In this document: in pieces, positions 52,142-60,477 of the stretch | How positions within the stretch are numbered: the stretch's first letter is position 1 | Layout of the letters: the number at the start of each line of letters is the position of its first letter | Assembly (NCBI GenBank): GCA_013036095.1 | Contig: JAAXCW010000001.1 | Span: 124,001-188,000, forward strand | Source: Vulcanimicrobiota bacterium | Lineage (GTDB): Bacteria; Vulcanimicrobiota; Vulcanimicrobiia; Vulcanimicrobiales; Vulcanimicrobiaceae | DNA length: 64,000 nucleotides | Reading direction: 5' to 3' | Made by a program: the position numbers and the translations under genes | The notes under the pieces: generated by a model | What the model was told of the DNA's origin: nothing | What the model saw: the letters and a program-made list of their open reading frames with translations, nothing else | The model's database searches: none

Positions 52142-53593
52142 ATGAGTTTTGACGATCTGGCCGCACGCGCGCTCGATACTGCCTCTAAGCGGGGCGCCGA
52201 GTACGCGGACCTGCGGTTCGAGGTCGTCCGCGCCGAACGGATCGAAACGCGCAACGGCGTCGTGGCCACGCTTTCGGACGCCACCAGTCGCGGATACGGC
52301 ATGCGCGCGCTCGTCGGCGGCGCTTGGGGCTTTGCGGCCTCGTCCGATCTCACGTCAGCCGGCATCGATGCAACGGCCGCACGCGCGGTCGAAATCGCAA
52401 AAGCCGGAGCCGCGATCGCGCGGCACCGCTTCGGCGCCGCACCCCCGCGCGCGTACGTCGACTCGTTCGCAACGCCGATCGTGCGAGATCCCGATGAAAT
52501 TCCGCTCGGCGATCGCGTTGCACTATTGCTCGGGGCTGAAAAGGCATTGCACGTTTCGCCAAAGATCAGCGTCGGGCGCGCATGGATCGATCTCTGGCGA
52601 ACCGACAAGACGTTTTACAGCACGCTCGGTTCGCGCATCGAACAATCGATACGGCAAACAGGCAGCGGACTTGAAGCGCTTGCGGTCGGCGAAGGCGAAG
52701 TGCAGTCGCGCACGTTCCCCGGCGATATCGGACTCTATAAATCGGGCGGCTGGGAGATCATCGAAGAGGCGCAGCTCGTGCAAAACGCGCAACGCATCGG
52801 TGAGGAAGCGCAATCGCTGCTGAGCGCCGAGCAATGTCCTAGCGGAACGCGCGACATCATTTTGGGCGGCTCGCAGGTCTCGCTGCAGATTCACGAATCG
52901 TGCGGACACCCGGCCGAACTCGATCGCGTCATGGGCTGGGAAGCGAACTTCTCCGGCGTAAGCTTTCTGGAGATCGCACAACTCGACAAACTCCGTTACG
53001 GCTCGGATATCGTCACCATCTGCATCGATAACACGCTCCCGCAAGGGATGGCGACCGTCGGTTACGACGATGAAGGCACGAAAAGCACGTACTGCGACAT
53101 CATTCGCAACGGCATGCTCGTGGGTTATGAAATGAGCAACGACACTGCACGCGCGATCGGCCGCGAAAGCAACGCCTGCGTGCGCGCGCAGAGTTGGGAA
53201 TTCGTCCCGATGATCCGGATGTGCAATCTGAATCTGCTGCCGGGCGACGTTCCTTTCGACGGTCTTTTTGAAGACGTTAAAGACGGCATCTATATGGAGA
53301 GCAACCGCTCGTGGTCGATCGACGATCACCGCTTGAACTTTCAATTCGGCTGCGAAATCGCGTGGGAGGTCAAGAATGGCAAGCGCGGCAAGCTGTTGAA
53401 AAATCCGACCTACGCCGGCATGACGCCGCGATTCTGGAACTCGTGCGATGCGATCGCCGATGAAAAATCGTGGGTGGCGTGGGGTACACCAAATTGCGGA
53501 AAAGGCGAGCCCATGCAGACCGGGCGCACGGCGCAATGCGCTTCTCCCGCGCGCTTTCGCAACGTGCAAGTTGGCGTAGGCTACGGTGGATAG
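52142..53593 (+). CDS. tldD: TldD-type metalloprotease subunit
   Basis: 483 residues. The zinc motif HESCGH (His251-Glu252...His256) sits in SLQIHESCGHPAELDRVMGWEANFSG, and the C-terminal domain has MNRSWSIDDHR-type and WGTPNCGKGEPMQTG segments. With TldE it forms a heterodimeric protease that degrades unfolded peptides and matures peptide natural products. The start is 9 bases after the glycosidase gene, and its 3' end overlaps tldE by 8 bases. Confidence 0.92.
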   Translation: MSFDDLAARALDTASKRGAEYADLRFEVVRAERIETRNGVVATLSDATSRGYGMRALVGGAWGFAASSDLTSAGIDATAARAVEIAKAGAAIARHRFGAAPPRAYVDSFATPIVRDPDEIPLGDRVALLLGAEKALHVSPKISVGRAWIDLWRTDKTFYSTLGSRIEQSIRQTGSGLEALAVGEGEVQSRTFPGDIGLYKSGGWEIIEEAQLVQNAQRIGEEAQSLLSAEQCPSGTRDIILGGSQVSLQIHESCGHPAELDRVMGWEANFSGVSFLEIAQLDKLRYGSDIVTICIDNTLPQGMATVGYDDEGTKSTYCDIIRNGMLVGYEMSNDTARAIGRESNACVRAQSWEFVPMIRMCNLNLLPGDVPFDGLFEDVKDGIYMESNRSWSIDDHRLNFQFGCEIAWEVKNGKRGKLLKNPTYAGMTPRFWNSCDAIADEKSWVAWGTPNCGKGEPMQTGRTAQCASPARFRNVQVGVGYGG

Positions 53594-54917
53594 CAAACAG
53601 CGCGAAGCGCTCGCCGAACGCGTCCTGGGCTTCTCCGCGGCCGACCAAACCGAGGTCACGATCGGAACCGAATCCGCCGATCTCACGCGTTTTACGCACG
53701 AAGAGATACATCAAAACGTCGCGCGCGCCGATACCGGCGTCAGCGTACGAGCGATAGTCGGGCTCCGCACCGGGACCGCCGCGACGAACCTGCTCGATGA
53801 AGAATCGCTGCGCGCCACGGTGGACCGCGCGCTTGCGATCGCCCACTTGGCGCCCGAGGATCCCGAGCTTGCGCCTTTGCCCTCGGGCGGTCCGACTCAG
53901 GCACCCGAAGGCGCTTACGTGAAAGCGACGGCCGATGCGTCGCCCCAACTGCGCGCCGGTATGGCCGACGCCATCTTCAAAGTCGCCGAATCGAACGAAT
54001 TCTGGTGTGCCGGTTTTGCGCGCACCCAAAGCGCCGGCTTCACGATTGCGAATTCCAACGGCATCCGCGCGTCGTTCGACGGCACCGACAGCGGCATCAA
54101 CGTCAAGATGAGCGCGCCCGATTCGACCGGATACGGCCAAGCCTATTCGCCCGACGCCTCCACACTGAACGCGCGCCGCGTCGCGGAAACCGCCGCGGGC
54201 AAAGCCAAAAACTCCGCGCAGCCGCAAGGCGTCGAACCGGGCGAGTGGACCGTCATTATGGAGCCGGCGGCGTTCGGCGAGTTTTTCACGTATCTGGCAT
54301 CGCATTTTTCGGCGCAGGCCGTTGACGAGGGTTCGTCGTTCTTGAGCGACGGGCTCGGCAAGCACTACTTTGGCGAAAACCTCACGGTCTCCGACGATTA
54401 TGCACATCCGCTCGCGCCCTCGATGCCGTTTGATTTCGAGGGCCAGCCGAAAAAACGGCTGACGCTCGTCGAAGCCGGCGTTGCAAAAACGTTCGTAACC
54501 GACAGCTATTGGGCCAAAAAACTCAATCGTGAGAATACTGGGCATGCGTTGCCGGCGCCCAACGCCTACGGCCCGCAGGCGATCGACCTCATTGTGAAGC
54601 CCGGAGCGAAATCCACCGAACAACTGATCGCCGAGACGAAACGCGGCCTGCTCATCAGCCGCTTCTGGTACATCCGAACGGTCGATCAGAAAAAGGCGAT
54701 CGTTACGGGCATGACGCGCGACGGCACGTTCCTGATCGAAAACGGAAAAGTTGGCGGCGGCGTGCGCAACATGCGCTTTAATCAGAGCATTATCGCCGCG
54801 TTAGGGAAATGCGAGTTTTCGAACGCGCCGCAGCGCACGGGCGACTACTGGTTTTCGCTTGTCGTGCCGGCTGCAAAAATTGAAGGCTTCACGTTTTCGA
54901 GCGGAACGCAGTTCTAG
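53586..54917 (+). CDS. tldE: TldE/PmbA-type metalloprotease subunit
   Basis: 443 residues from a GTG inside the end of tldD. It is the non-catalytic partner: TEVTIGTESADLTRFTHEEIHQNV at the N-terminus, PAAFGEFFTYLASHFSAQAVDEGSSFLSDGLG where TldD has its zinc site (no HExxxH), and a C-terminal IENGKVGGGVRNMRFNQSI. TldD/E pairs are co-translated as here. The 3' end overlaps the convergent gene at 54889 by 29 bases. Confidence 0.92.
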   Translation: MDSKQREALAERVLGFSAADQTEVTIGTESADLTRFTHEEIHQNVARADTGVSVRAIVGLRTGTAATNLLDEESLRATVDRALAIAHLAPEDPELAPLPSGGPTQAPEGAYVKATADASPQLRAGMADAIFKVAESNEFWCAGFARTQSAGFTIANSNGIRASFDGTDSGINVKMSAPDSTGYGQAYSPDASTLNARRVAETAAGKAKNSAQPQGVEPGEWTVIMEPAAFGEFFTYLASHFSAQAVDEGSSFLSDGLGKHYFGENLTVSDDYAHPLAPSMPFDFEGQPKKRLTLVEAGVAKTFVTDSYWAKKLNRENTGHALPAPNAYGPQAIDLIVKPGAKSTEQLIAETKRGLLISRFWYIRTVDQKKAIVTGMTRDGTFLIENGKVGGGVRNMRFNQSIIAALGKCEFSNAPQRTGDYWFSLVVPAAKIEGFTFSSGTQF

Positions 54918-55767
54918 CCGCACCCGCCAACACTATGAGCAAGCCCCCGATGAGCGCGGGGAGATACGGCGCCGAGGCAACCGTAACGCCGGGATAAGTG
55001 CCGGCAGTTGCGCCGAGAATCAATCCGCCAATTTTTCTCTGCGAGCCCGACGGCACGATGCCGATTCCCGCGGGCACCGGATGGTCGTTGCGATCGGCGA
55101 CGGCAAATAACACCGCAGGTCCCCCGTTCGCCGGCGACTGCGCTCCCAAGCGCGAAGCTTGTTGCGCATCGAACAGCACGGCTTTCACCGTTCGCCGTTC
55201 GGCCGGCACGGCGAAGGTGTCGTATCGAACCCTCATTCCGCCGATGACCGTCGATTGCTGCATCGCGAGGACCGGCGACAAGAACGTTCCGTTCGTCGGT
55301 TGCGTGATCGTCAAGCGCCCGGCGGCGTCGGCGGCTGTAATCCAGACCGAAACGCGCGGGGTCTGCCACATGATGAGACTGCCCCAGTAGCGCCGGTGCG
55401 CTCCGATTGAAACGAGCGACGAACCGCTGCGCAGCGAAACCGTGACCAACCGCGGATCGACGTCCGGTTGCGCGAGCGGAAAAACAAATGCCGATCCGAT
55501 TTGATCGTCGGTGACGGTCGCGCCCGGTGATCCGACGACGGTATGCGTGTCCGATCCCATGAGGCCGGCGGCGACGCCCGAGAGCACAACGACCGCGGCG
55601 CCGAAAAGCGCTATCGGATTCCTACGGCGTTGAAAAGCGGCCGCGACGATCGCTACAACGTTCAGCGCGTTGTACCAGCCTGAATGGAAAAGCGCGTCGC
55701 CGGGAAAGGCGTCTTGCGCGACCGTCATGCCGGCGGCCGCCGTAATCAAGAGCCAGAAGACGATCAA
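54889..55767 (-). CDS. Membrane protein next to TlpA-like thioredoxin, possibly a reduced ResB/Ccs1-like protein
   Basis: 292 residues with helices at the N-terminus (IVFWLLITAAAGM; WYNALNVVAIVAA; LFGAAVVVLSGVAAGLM), a periplasmic beta-rich region of about 170 residues, and a C-terminal helix (LPALIGGLLIVLAGAA). The layout LFHSGWYNAL, then a soluble domain containing GGMRVRYDTFAVPAERRTVKAVLFD, then a last helix, recalls ResB/Ccs1 of cytochrome c maturation, but at about half the usual length and without clear haem histidines. It starts with a TTG overlapping the tlpA-like stop (TTGA). Assignment is tentative. Confidence 0.5.
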   Translation of the reverse strand: MIVFWLLITAAAGMTVAQDAFPGDALFHSGWYNALNVVAIVAAAFQRRRNPIALFGAAVVVLSGVAAGLMGSDTHTVVGSPGATVTDDQIGSAFVFPLAQPDVDPRLVTVSLRSGSSLVSIGAHRRYWGSLIMWQTPRVSVWITAADAAGRLTITQPTNGTFLSPVLAMQQSTVIGGMRVRYDTFAVPAERRTVKAVLFDAQQASRLGAQSPANGGPAVLFAVADRNDHPVPAGIGIVPSGSQRKIGGLILGATAGTYPGVTVASAPYLPALIGGLLIVLAGAARTAFRSKT

Positions 55768-56288
55768 TGTTGCGCGCGAATAAGCGGTGCGACGGCGGCT
55801 TTCATTTGCGCGTAGGTCAGTGGACCGTCGAACCCGGGCGGCACGGGCACGCCCGAACGGTCGATGACGACAGTGGTCGGTAAGCCGAGCGCGATGTACG
55901 TGCGCCCGTACTGCTGCTGGGAATCCAGCCAGATCGGATACTTGATGTGGAGCGACTGCGCGAACGACGCGGCGCGCTGGCGCGATTCACCTTGATTGAT
56001 GCCGATCACGACCAAACCGCGGCTGCGGTACGTTTCGTAGAGCTTTTCGAAATCCGGCATTTCCGAGCGGCACGGCGGGCACCACGTCGCCCAAAGATTC
56101 ATGACGATGACTTTGCCGCGATAGGCCGCGAGCGTCTGGCTCGTTCCGTCAGTCGAGGGCACCGCAAAGCTGGGCGCCGTCTTTCCTGCCGATGCAAGTT
56201 GCGTCGCGCCGGCAGCGGCGCTGGGAAAGTATTGTTTGAGGACCACGGCGGCAACGAGGGCGCCGCCCATGGCAAGAAGCCATTTCAC
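55764..56288 (-). CDS. TlpA/ResA-like membrane-anchored thiol-disulfide oxidoreductase
   Basis: 174 residues from the GTG at 56288. The N-terminal signal anchor is KWLLAMGGALVAAVVL, then APSFAVPSTDGTSQTLAAYRGKVIVMNLWATWCPPCRSEMP with the redox pair Cys70/Cys73 (WCPPC), and cis-Pro LGLPTTVVID. The periplasmic thioredoxin fold keeps cytochrome c apoproteins or other substrates reduced. It is paired with the ResB-like gene downstream and divergent from folD. Confidence 0.88.
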   Translation of the reverse strand: MKWLLAMGGALVAAVVLKQYFPSAAAGATQLASAGKTAPSFAVPSTDGTSQTLAAYRGKVIVMNLWATWCPPCRSEMPDFEKLYETYRSRGLVVIGINQGESRQRAASFAQSLHIKYPIWLDSQQQYGRTYIALGLPTTVVIDRSGVPVPPGFDGPLTYAQMKAAVAPLIRAQH

Positions 56289-56346
56289 GTTTGCATTCGT
56301 GCTACTATCCCAGGTGAGGTTCCTTCCGCAAACGAAAGCGCGAGCC

Positions 56347-57216
56347 GTGCCGGCACGCATATTAGACGGCCGTTCTATCGCCAACGAGCTGCGCGAAGAA
56401 CTGATTGCCGAAAACACGCGACTGCAATCCAGCGGCATTCATCCGCGCCTGGTTGTCGTGCTGGTCGGCGAAAACGAATCCTCGGTTGCTTACGTGCGCA
56501 ATCTCGAAAAAACGGGAGAGCGCGTCGGAGTTTCCGTGCACGTCGACGAGCTGCCCGAAAACGCCGCCGCCCACGCGGTTCGCGAGCGGCTCGAAACGTG
56601 GGCGGCCGATCCAACCGTACATGGCGTCATGCTGCAGCAGCCGCTGCCGGCGCATCTTTCGATCCGCGCGATCGCCGATTCGATTCCGATTCATAAGGAC
56701 GTCGACGGCACGCATCCCACCAATCAAGGGCACCTCGCGTTCGGCAGCGGCGCCGAATTCGTGCCCGCAACGCCGGCGGCGGTGATGCTGCTGCTCGAGC
56801 GGAGTCCGCACTGGCCGCTGAGCGGTTTGCACGCCGTGATGATCGGACGGTCGGTCGTCGTCGGCGCGCCCGTTGCGATGCTGATGCTCGCCCAAAATGC
56901 GACGGTAACGATCCTGCACAAAGAATCGTCGGGACTTCAGCCGTACGCGCGCATGGCGGACGTGCTGATTGTTGCGACCGGCGTTCCCAATCTCGTTCGC
57001 GGTTCCGACATTAAGCCGGGAGCGACGGTTATCGACGTCGGGACGACGCTGGTCGCCGGAGAACTCAAAGGTGACGTCGACTTCGATTCTGCGGTCGAAG
57101 TGGCAGGCGCCATTACGCCTGTTCCCGGCGGGGTCGGCCCGGTGACGAACGTTGCGCTGCTGCGCAACGTGATCCAAGCGGCCGCCCGCGCGGGGAAGCT
57201 TCAGCCGCGCGACTAA
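56347..57216 (+). CDS. folD: Bifunctional methylenetetrahydrofolate dehydrogenase/cyclohydrolase
   Basis: 289 residues from the GTG at 56347. VGENESSVAYVRNLEKTGERVG carries the catalytic Tyr and Lys, VMLQQPLPAHL and DVDGTHPTN follow, and the NADP loop is VMIGRSVVVGAPVAMLM. PVPGGVGPVTNVAL is the C-terminal signature. It interconverts 5,10-methylene- and 10-formyl-THF for one-carbon supply. The region back to 56236 is open but would overlap the divergent tlpA-like gene. Confidence 0.95.
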   Translation: MPARILDGRSIANELREELIAENTRLQSSGIHPRLVVVLVGENESSVAYVRNLEKTGERVGVSVHVDELPENAAAHAVRERLETWAADPTVHGVMLQQPLPAHLSIRAIADSIPIHKDVDGTHPTNQGHLAFGSGAEFVPATPAAVMLLLERSPHWPLSGLHAVMIGRSVVVGAPVAMLMLAQNATVTILHKESSGLQPYARMADVLIVATGVPNLVRGSDIKPGATVIDVGTTLVAGELKGDVDFDSAVEVAGAITPVPGGVGPVTNVALLRNVIQAAARAGKLQPRD

Positions 57217-57225
57217 GCGTTCGAT

Positions 57226-57771
57226 ATGGACCGCGAGCTACTTTTCGAAATCGAACAAAAAGCCAAACAAGACGGTATCGCTACCGTGCCCGAGGCCGTT
57301 GGACGGCTGCTCTCGGTTTTGACAAGCGCCATGCAAGCCAACCGCATTCTCGAAATCGGCACCGGTTATGGTTATGCAACCGTGCAAATGGCGCTCGCGC
57401 AACCGCCGGCGGGGAAAATTTGGACGTTCGACCCCTATATCGAGCGCACGGAAATTGCGCGGAAATTTTTCGATCGGGCGGGCGTTGGCGATCGCATCGA
57501 GATCGTCAACCAACCCGCCCTCGAAGTGTTGCATATTTTTCCGCAGCGAAATCTCGACATCGCGTTCGTGGACGCACCGCGCCGCGACTACGCCGAGTAC
57601 CTGAAGCAATGCCTGCACGTGCTGAAGCTCTCGGGCCTGGTCATCCTGAACGGACTGACGGCCGACGACGAAACGGACGCATTCAATCGCGCCTTCTTAA
57701 AACACGCGCAGCTTGAAGCGACGATACTGCCAATCGGCAGCGGCTTAGGCATCGGCGCTCGTAAGGCGTGA
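57226..57771 (+). CDS. SAM-dependent O-methyltransferase (family 3-like)
   Basis: 181 residues: ILEIGTGYGYATVQMAL is the SAM-binding loop, WTFDPYIERTEIARKFFDRAG follows, and LDIAFVDAPRRDYAEYL is the acidic motif used for metal and catalysis in catechol-type O-methyltransferases. The acceptor is unknown. It follows folD by 9 bases and is coupled to the flavin reductase (GTGA). Confidence 0.85.
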   Translation: MDRELLFEIEQKAKQDGIATVPEAVGRLLSVLTSAMQANRILEIGTGYGYATVQMALAQPPAGKIWTFDPYIERTEIARKFFDRAGVGDRIEIVNQPALEVLHIFPQRNLDIAFVDAPRRDYAEYLKQCLHVLKLSGLVILNGLTADDETDAFNRAFLKHAQLEATILPIGSGLGIGARKA

Positions 57772-58262
57772 GCAATTCCACGGTAACGCCGGACGCGTTC
57801 AAGGCGGCGATGCGCCATTTTCCAACCGGCGTAACGGTCGTCACCAGCGTGCGCGAAAGACAGCCGCGCGGCCTTACCGTCAGTTCGTTTGCCAGCGTTT
57901 CGGTCGACCCGCCGCTCGTGCTGATATGCATTAACCGCGAGGCGCGGAGCTATCTCTACATCTCGGAATCGAAGATCTTTTGCGTCAATATTTTGTCCGG
58001 AGACCAAGGGGAGCTCGCCAAACGCTTTGCCAGCAAGATGCGCGATAACCAATTCGAAGGCGTCGCATTCGAGACCGGACGGACAGGGGCGGCGATTCTT
58101 TCCGGCGTCGTCGCCCATTTGGAATGCGATGTGGCCGAAGAGCATCACGCCGGCACGCACAGCGTCTTTATCGGCCGCGTGGTATCGTGTGCATCGCGTG
58201 CCGGTTCGCCCCTCGGATACTACAACGGCGCGTTTCACGATTTCGGAATTCGTATCGATTGA
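57768..58262 (+). CDS. Flavin reductase-like protein
   Basis: 164 residues with the flavin reductase split-barrel pattern. FPTGVTVVTSVRERQPRGLTVSSFASVSVDPPLVLICINRE binds FMN, FCVNILSGDQGELAKRFASK follows, and the C-terminal half ends PLGYYNGAFHDFG. It reduces free FMN/FAD with NAD(P)H for a partner oxygenase that is not encoded here. The GTG start overlaps the methyltransferase stop, and its TGA overlaps the TTG of the next gene. Confidence 0.88.
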   Translation: MSNSTVTPDAFKAAMRHFPTGVTVVTSVRERQPRGLTVSSFASVSVDPPLVLICINREARSYLYISESKIFCVNILSGDQGELAKRFASKMRDNQFEGVAFETGRTGAAILSGVVAHLECDVAEEHHAGTHSVFIGRVVSCASRAGSPLGYYNGAFHDFGIRID

Positions 58263-58897
58263 CCGTCGAGACGTTCCCGGTCGGTCCGCTCGCATGCAAC
58301 TGCACGATTCTCTGCGACGATAAGACGAAGGACGCGATCGTCATTGACGGCGGAGACGGCGTGTCCGACGTGATCAAGCGCCTGGAGCTGCTAGGTGCAC
58401 GCGCCAAGTATCTCGTGCATACGCACGCGCACATCGATCATATCGGCGATCTCGGAACGCTTCGCGAACGCACGGGCGCGCAAGGCCTGCTGCACCCGGC
58501 CGATCTGCCGCTCTATCACACCCTCGGCATGCAGGCACGCTGGATCGGCGAGTATGCCGCTCCGCGAATCGTCGAGCTCGATGGCGAGCTTCAAGACGGC
58601 GATCGCATCCGCGCCGGCGGCGTCGAAATCGTTGTGCTGCACACGCCCGGCCATACGCCGGGCAGCGTCTGTTTTGCCTTTGCGGACGGCAGTACCCAAA
58701 CGATTCTCTCCGGCGATACGCTCTTCGCAGGCGCCATCGGCCGTTGGGATTTGGGCGGAACGTCGATGGAAGACATCGTCGAGAGCATTCAGCAAAAGCT
58801 GCTGCCGTTCGACGATGAGACGCGCGTGATTCCCGGCCACGGTCCGTTTACGACGATCGGGGAGGAGCGCAACACAAATCCCTACCTACAGTTGTAA
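58259..58897 (+). CDS. Metallo-beta-lactamase-fold hydrolase (glyoxalase II-like)
   Basis: 212 residues from a TTG (TTGA overlap). The metal motif THAHIDHIGD is at residues 55-64 (T-H-x-H-x-D-H), then LHTPGHTPGSVCF, SGDTLFAGAIGRWDLGG and VIPGHGPFTTIGEE. The set fits the YcbL/glyoxalase II-like group acting on thioesters; the substrate is uncertain. It is the last gene of the folD-headed run. Confidence 0.9.
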   Translation: MTVETFPVGPLACNCTILCDDKTKDAIVIDGGDGVSDVIKRLELLGARAKYLVHTHAHIDHIGDLGTLRERTGAQGLLHPADLPLYHTLGMQARWIGEYAAPRIVELDGELQDGDRIRAGGVEIVVLHTPGHTPGSVCFAFADGSTQTILSGDTLFAGAIGRWDLGGTSMEDIVESIQQKLLPFDDETRVIPGHGPFTTIGEERNTNPYLQL

Positions 58898-58898
58898 G

Positions 58899-58975
58899 GC
58901 GTGGTGTTAAGAAACGTGGGCTGTAGGGCGCTGTGTTAAGAGGCTGGGCTGCAGTGCTGTGTTAAGAAGGTGGGC
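58899..58975 (+). repeat. Degenerate tandem repeat, three units
   Basis: Units of about 26-29 bases: GCGTGGTGTTAAGAAACGTGG..., GCGCTGTGTTAAGAGGCTGG... and GCTGTGTTAAGAAGGTGGGC.... Each carries GTGTTAAGA followed by a G-rich stretch. It fills the gap after the metallo-hydrolase gene, directly before the family-1 repeat at 58987. Confidence 0.7.
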
Positions 58976-58986
58976 GAAAAAATGGT

Positions 58987-59038
58987 GTCATCCTGAGCCG
59001 CCGTTCATCCGCTAAGGATGAACGTGTGTCGAAGGACG
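58987..59038. repeat. Interspersed palindromic repeat, family 1, copy upstream of thpR
   Basis: GTCATCCTGAGC, then hairpin CGTTCATCC-GCTAA-GGATGAACG (59002-59024), then GTCGAAGGACG (59028-59038). It ends 21 bases before the thpR start; the sequence that follows (CTTGTCGAGGCCCGC) supplies the apparent GAGG Shine-Dalgarno. Confidence 0.85.
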
Positions 59039-59059
59039 GCCGAGCTTGTCGAGGCCCGC

Positions 59060-59611
59060 ATGAAGCGTCTTAAGCTCTTCGCCGGCATCGATCTCACGCC
59101 AACGGTGCGAGCGAAATGTAGCGGCGTGATCGAACGCTCACGCGTCTCCGGCCTTGACGCTCGGTTCGAAGCGCCCGAAAAACTGCACATTACGCTGGCC
59201 TTCCTCGGCTGGGTCGATCCCGATGCGATAGAACCGGTGCGCGACGCGCTCGCACGCGCGGCGCAAAGCGTGCATGCTTTCGAACTGACCCTGGACAAGC
59301 TCGGCGCCTTCCCGCACGAGCGGAAAGCGCGCGTTATTTGGATCGGCGCGAGCAAACAAGGCGCGAAGTTCCGCGATCTGTCGCGAACCTTGCGCGCCGC
59401 TTATGAAGAGCTCGGCTTTCATTTCGAGAAAGAAACCATCGCGCATGTTACGATCGCTCGCGTAAAAGGCCCAAGCGTGCATCTTCCGAGCCTCGATATA
59501 AAGTCGATGACACTCCCCGTGCGCAACCTCGCGCTGTTCGAATCGATCCCCGCAAGCGGGACCACCCGCTACGAGGTTCGCGCCCAGTACCCGCTGAAGG
59601 CCCGGCCATGA
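59060..59611 (+). CDS. thpR: RNA 2',3'-cyclic phosphodiesterase (2H, ThpR-like)
   Basis: 183 residues with both 2H catalytic motifs: HIT at 43-45 (KLHITLAFLG) and HVT at 129-131 (AHVTIARVKG). Known members hydrolyse RNA 2',3'-cyclic phosphates to 2'-phosphates and can ligate tRNA halves in vitro. The ATG at 59060 is chosen for the MKRLKLFAGIDL start; the in-frame ATG at 59018 lies in the family-1 repeat. The stop overlaps the next gene (ATGA). Confidence 0.88.
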   Translation: MKRLKLFAGIDLTPTVRAKCSGVIERSRVSGLDARFEAPEKLHITLAFLGWVDPDAIEPVRDALARAAQSVHAFELTLDKLGAFPHERKARVIWIGASKQGAKFRDLSRTLRAAYEELGFHFEKETIAHVTIARVKGPSVHLPSLDIKSMTLPVRNLALFESIPASGTTRYEVRAQYPLKARP

Positions 59612-60477
59612 CGCGGGTCGGCATATTTTTCGTTGCTGTCGTGGCACTTTCTCTGGCGACGGGCGTGGCCGCCCGAGCAATGGCCGAGTTTTGTCCAGCC
59701 AGACTTGCGGTGCGGCCGATCGACGATGCGCCGGTAACGGGTTCGCGACTCTATGGTTTCGATCTCATCGCGCAAGGACCGCGCTCTGTTACGGCAATGT
59801 TGGCGTTGGATACCGACGCGGGCTGGTTCACCGCAACGGTCCCGCCTGTCATCATTGGAGAAAAAGACCGGCATTACACTAGCCCGTGGGCAGACTTCGT
59901 GCGACGCGACTGGGTGTCGCCGAAAATGTACTTGCGATTCCCCGTCGCCTTAAAACTTAAGCATGCGTGGGTTTACACAGCCCAAGCGTCGGGCGATGAT
60001 TTCGGCTGGGCTGCGAAAGGGCAGGTTACGTGTGCGCCAAGTCCCGATGCAGCCGTGCCGCCTAACTTTGCGGAGCGACCGCCGATACTCGACCCAAAAG
60101 ACTCAGACCGCCTCAGCGATTCGCCGCCGGCGGACGCCAGGCCGATCGTACCGGTGACGTCTGCTCCGCTCGGGCAAACGAACTGCGGTCAGCCTTTTTC
60201 CGACGGCACCGTGACCAGCCAGGCCACACCGGATTATCCAAGTGTGATGAGCGTGCGCGCGCCGGACGGGCATGCGACCGGAACTTCCGTCATTCAAGTA
60301 GCGATAAATCCAAACGGCACATTGAGCGACGCCTGGATTTGGGGAACCTCCGGATTCAGCGCGCTCGACAACGCCGCTTTAGACGCGGCCAAACGCTCGG
60401 CTTACCGCGGTGCGATGGCCTACTGCGAGCCCGTTCCTAGTATGTATTTTCTTAAAGTGACGTTTTCGCCGAACTAG
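59608..60477 (+). CDS. Secreted protein with TonB-like C-terminal domain
   Basis: 289 residues. The N-terminus MTRVGIFFVAVVALSLATGVA is a signal peptide or anchor. A beta-rich domain covers about residues 25-145, followed by a Pro/Ser linker. A C-terminal TonB_C-like module VIQVAINPNGTLSDAWIWGTSGFSALDNAALDAAKRSAYRGAM runs to the end, with paired cysteines (NCGQPF, YCEPVP). Energy transduction is unproven, since ExbB/D are absent here. It is convergent with the cupin gene, their stops sharing CTAG. Confidence 0.72.
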   Translation: MTRVGIFFVAVVALSLATGVAARAMAEFCPARLAVRPIDDAPVTGSRLYGFDLIAQGPRSVTAMLALDTDAGWFTATVPPVIIGEKDRHYTSPWADFVRRDWVSPKMYLRFPVALKLKHAWVYTAQASGDDFGWAAKGQVTCAPSPDAAVPPNFAERPPILDPKDSDRLSDSPPADARPIVPVTSAPLGQTNCGQPFSDGTVTSQATPDYPSVMSVRAPDGHATGTSVIQVAINPNGTLSDAWIWGTSGFSALDNAALDAAKRSAYRGAMAYCEPVPSMYFLKVTFSPN

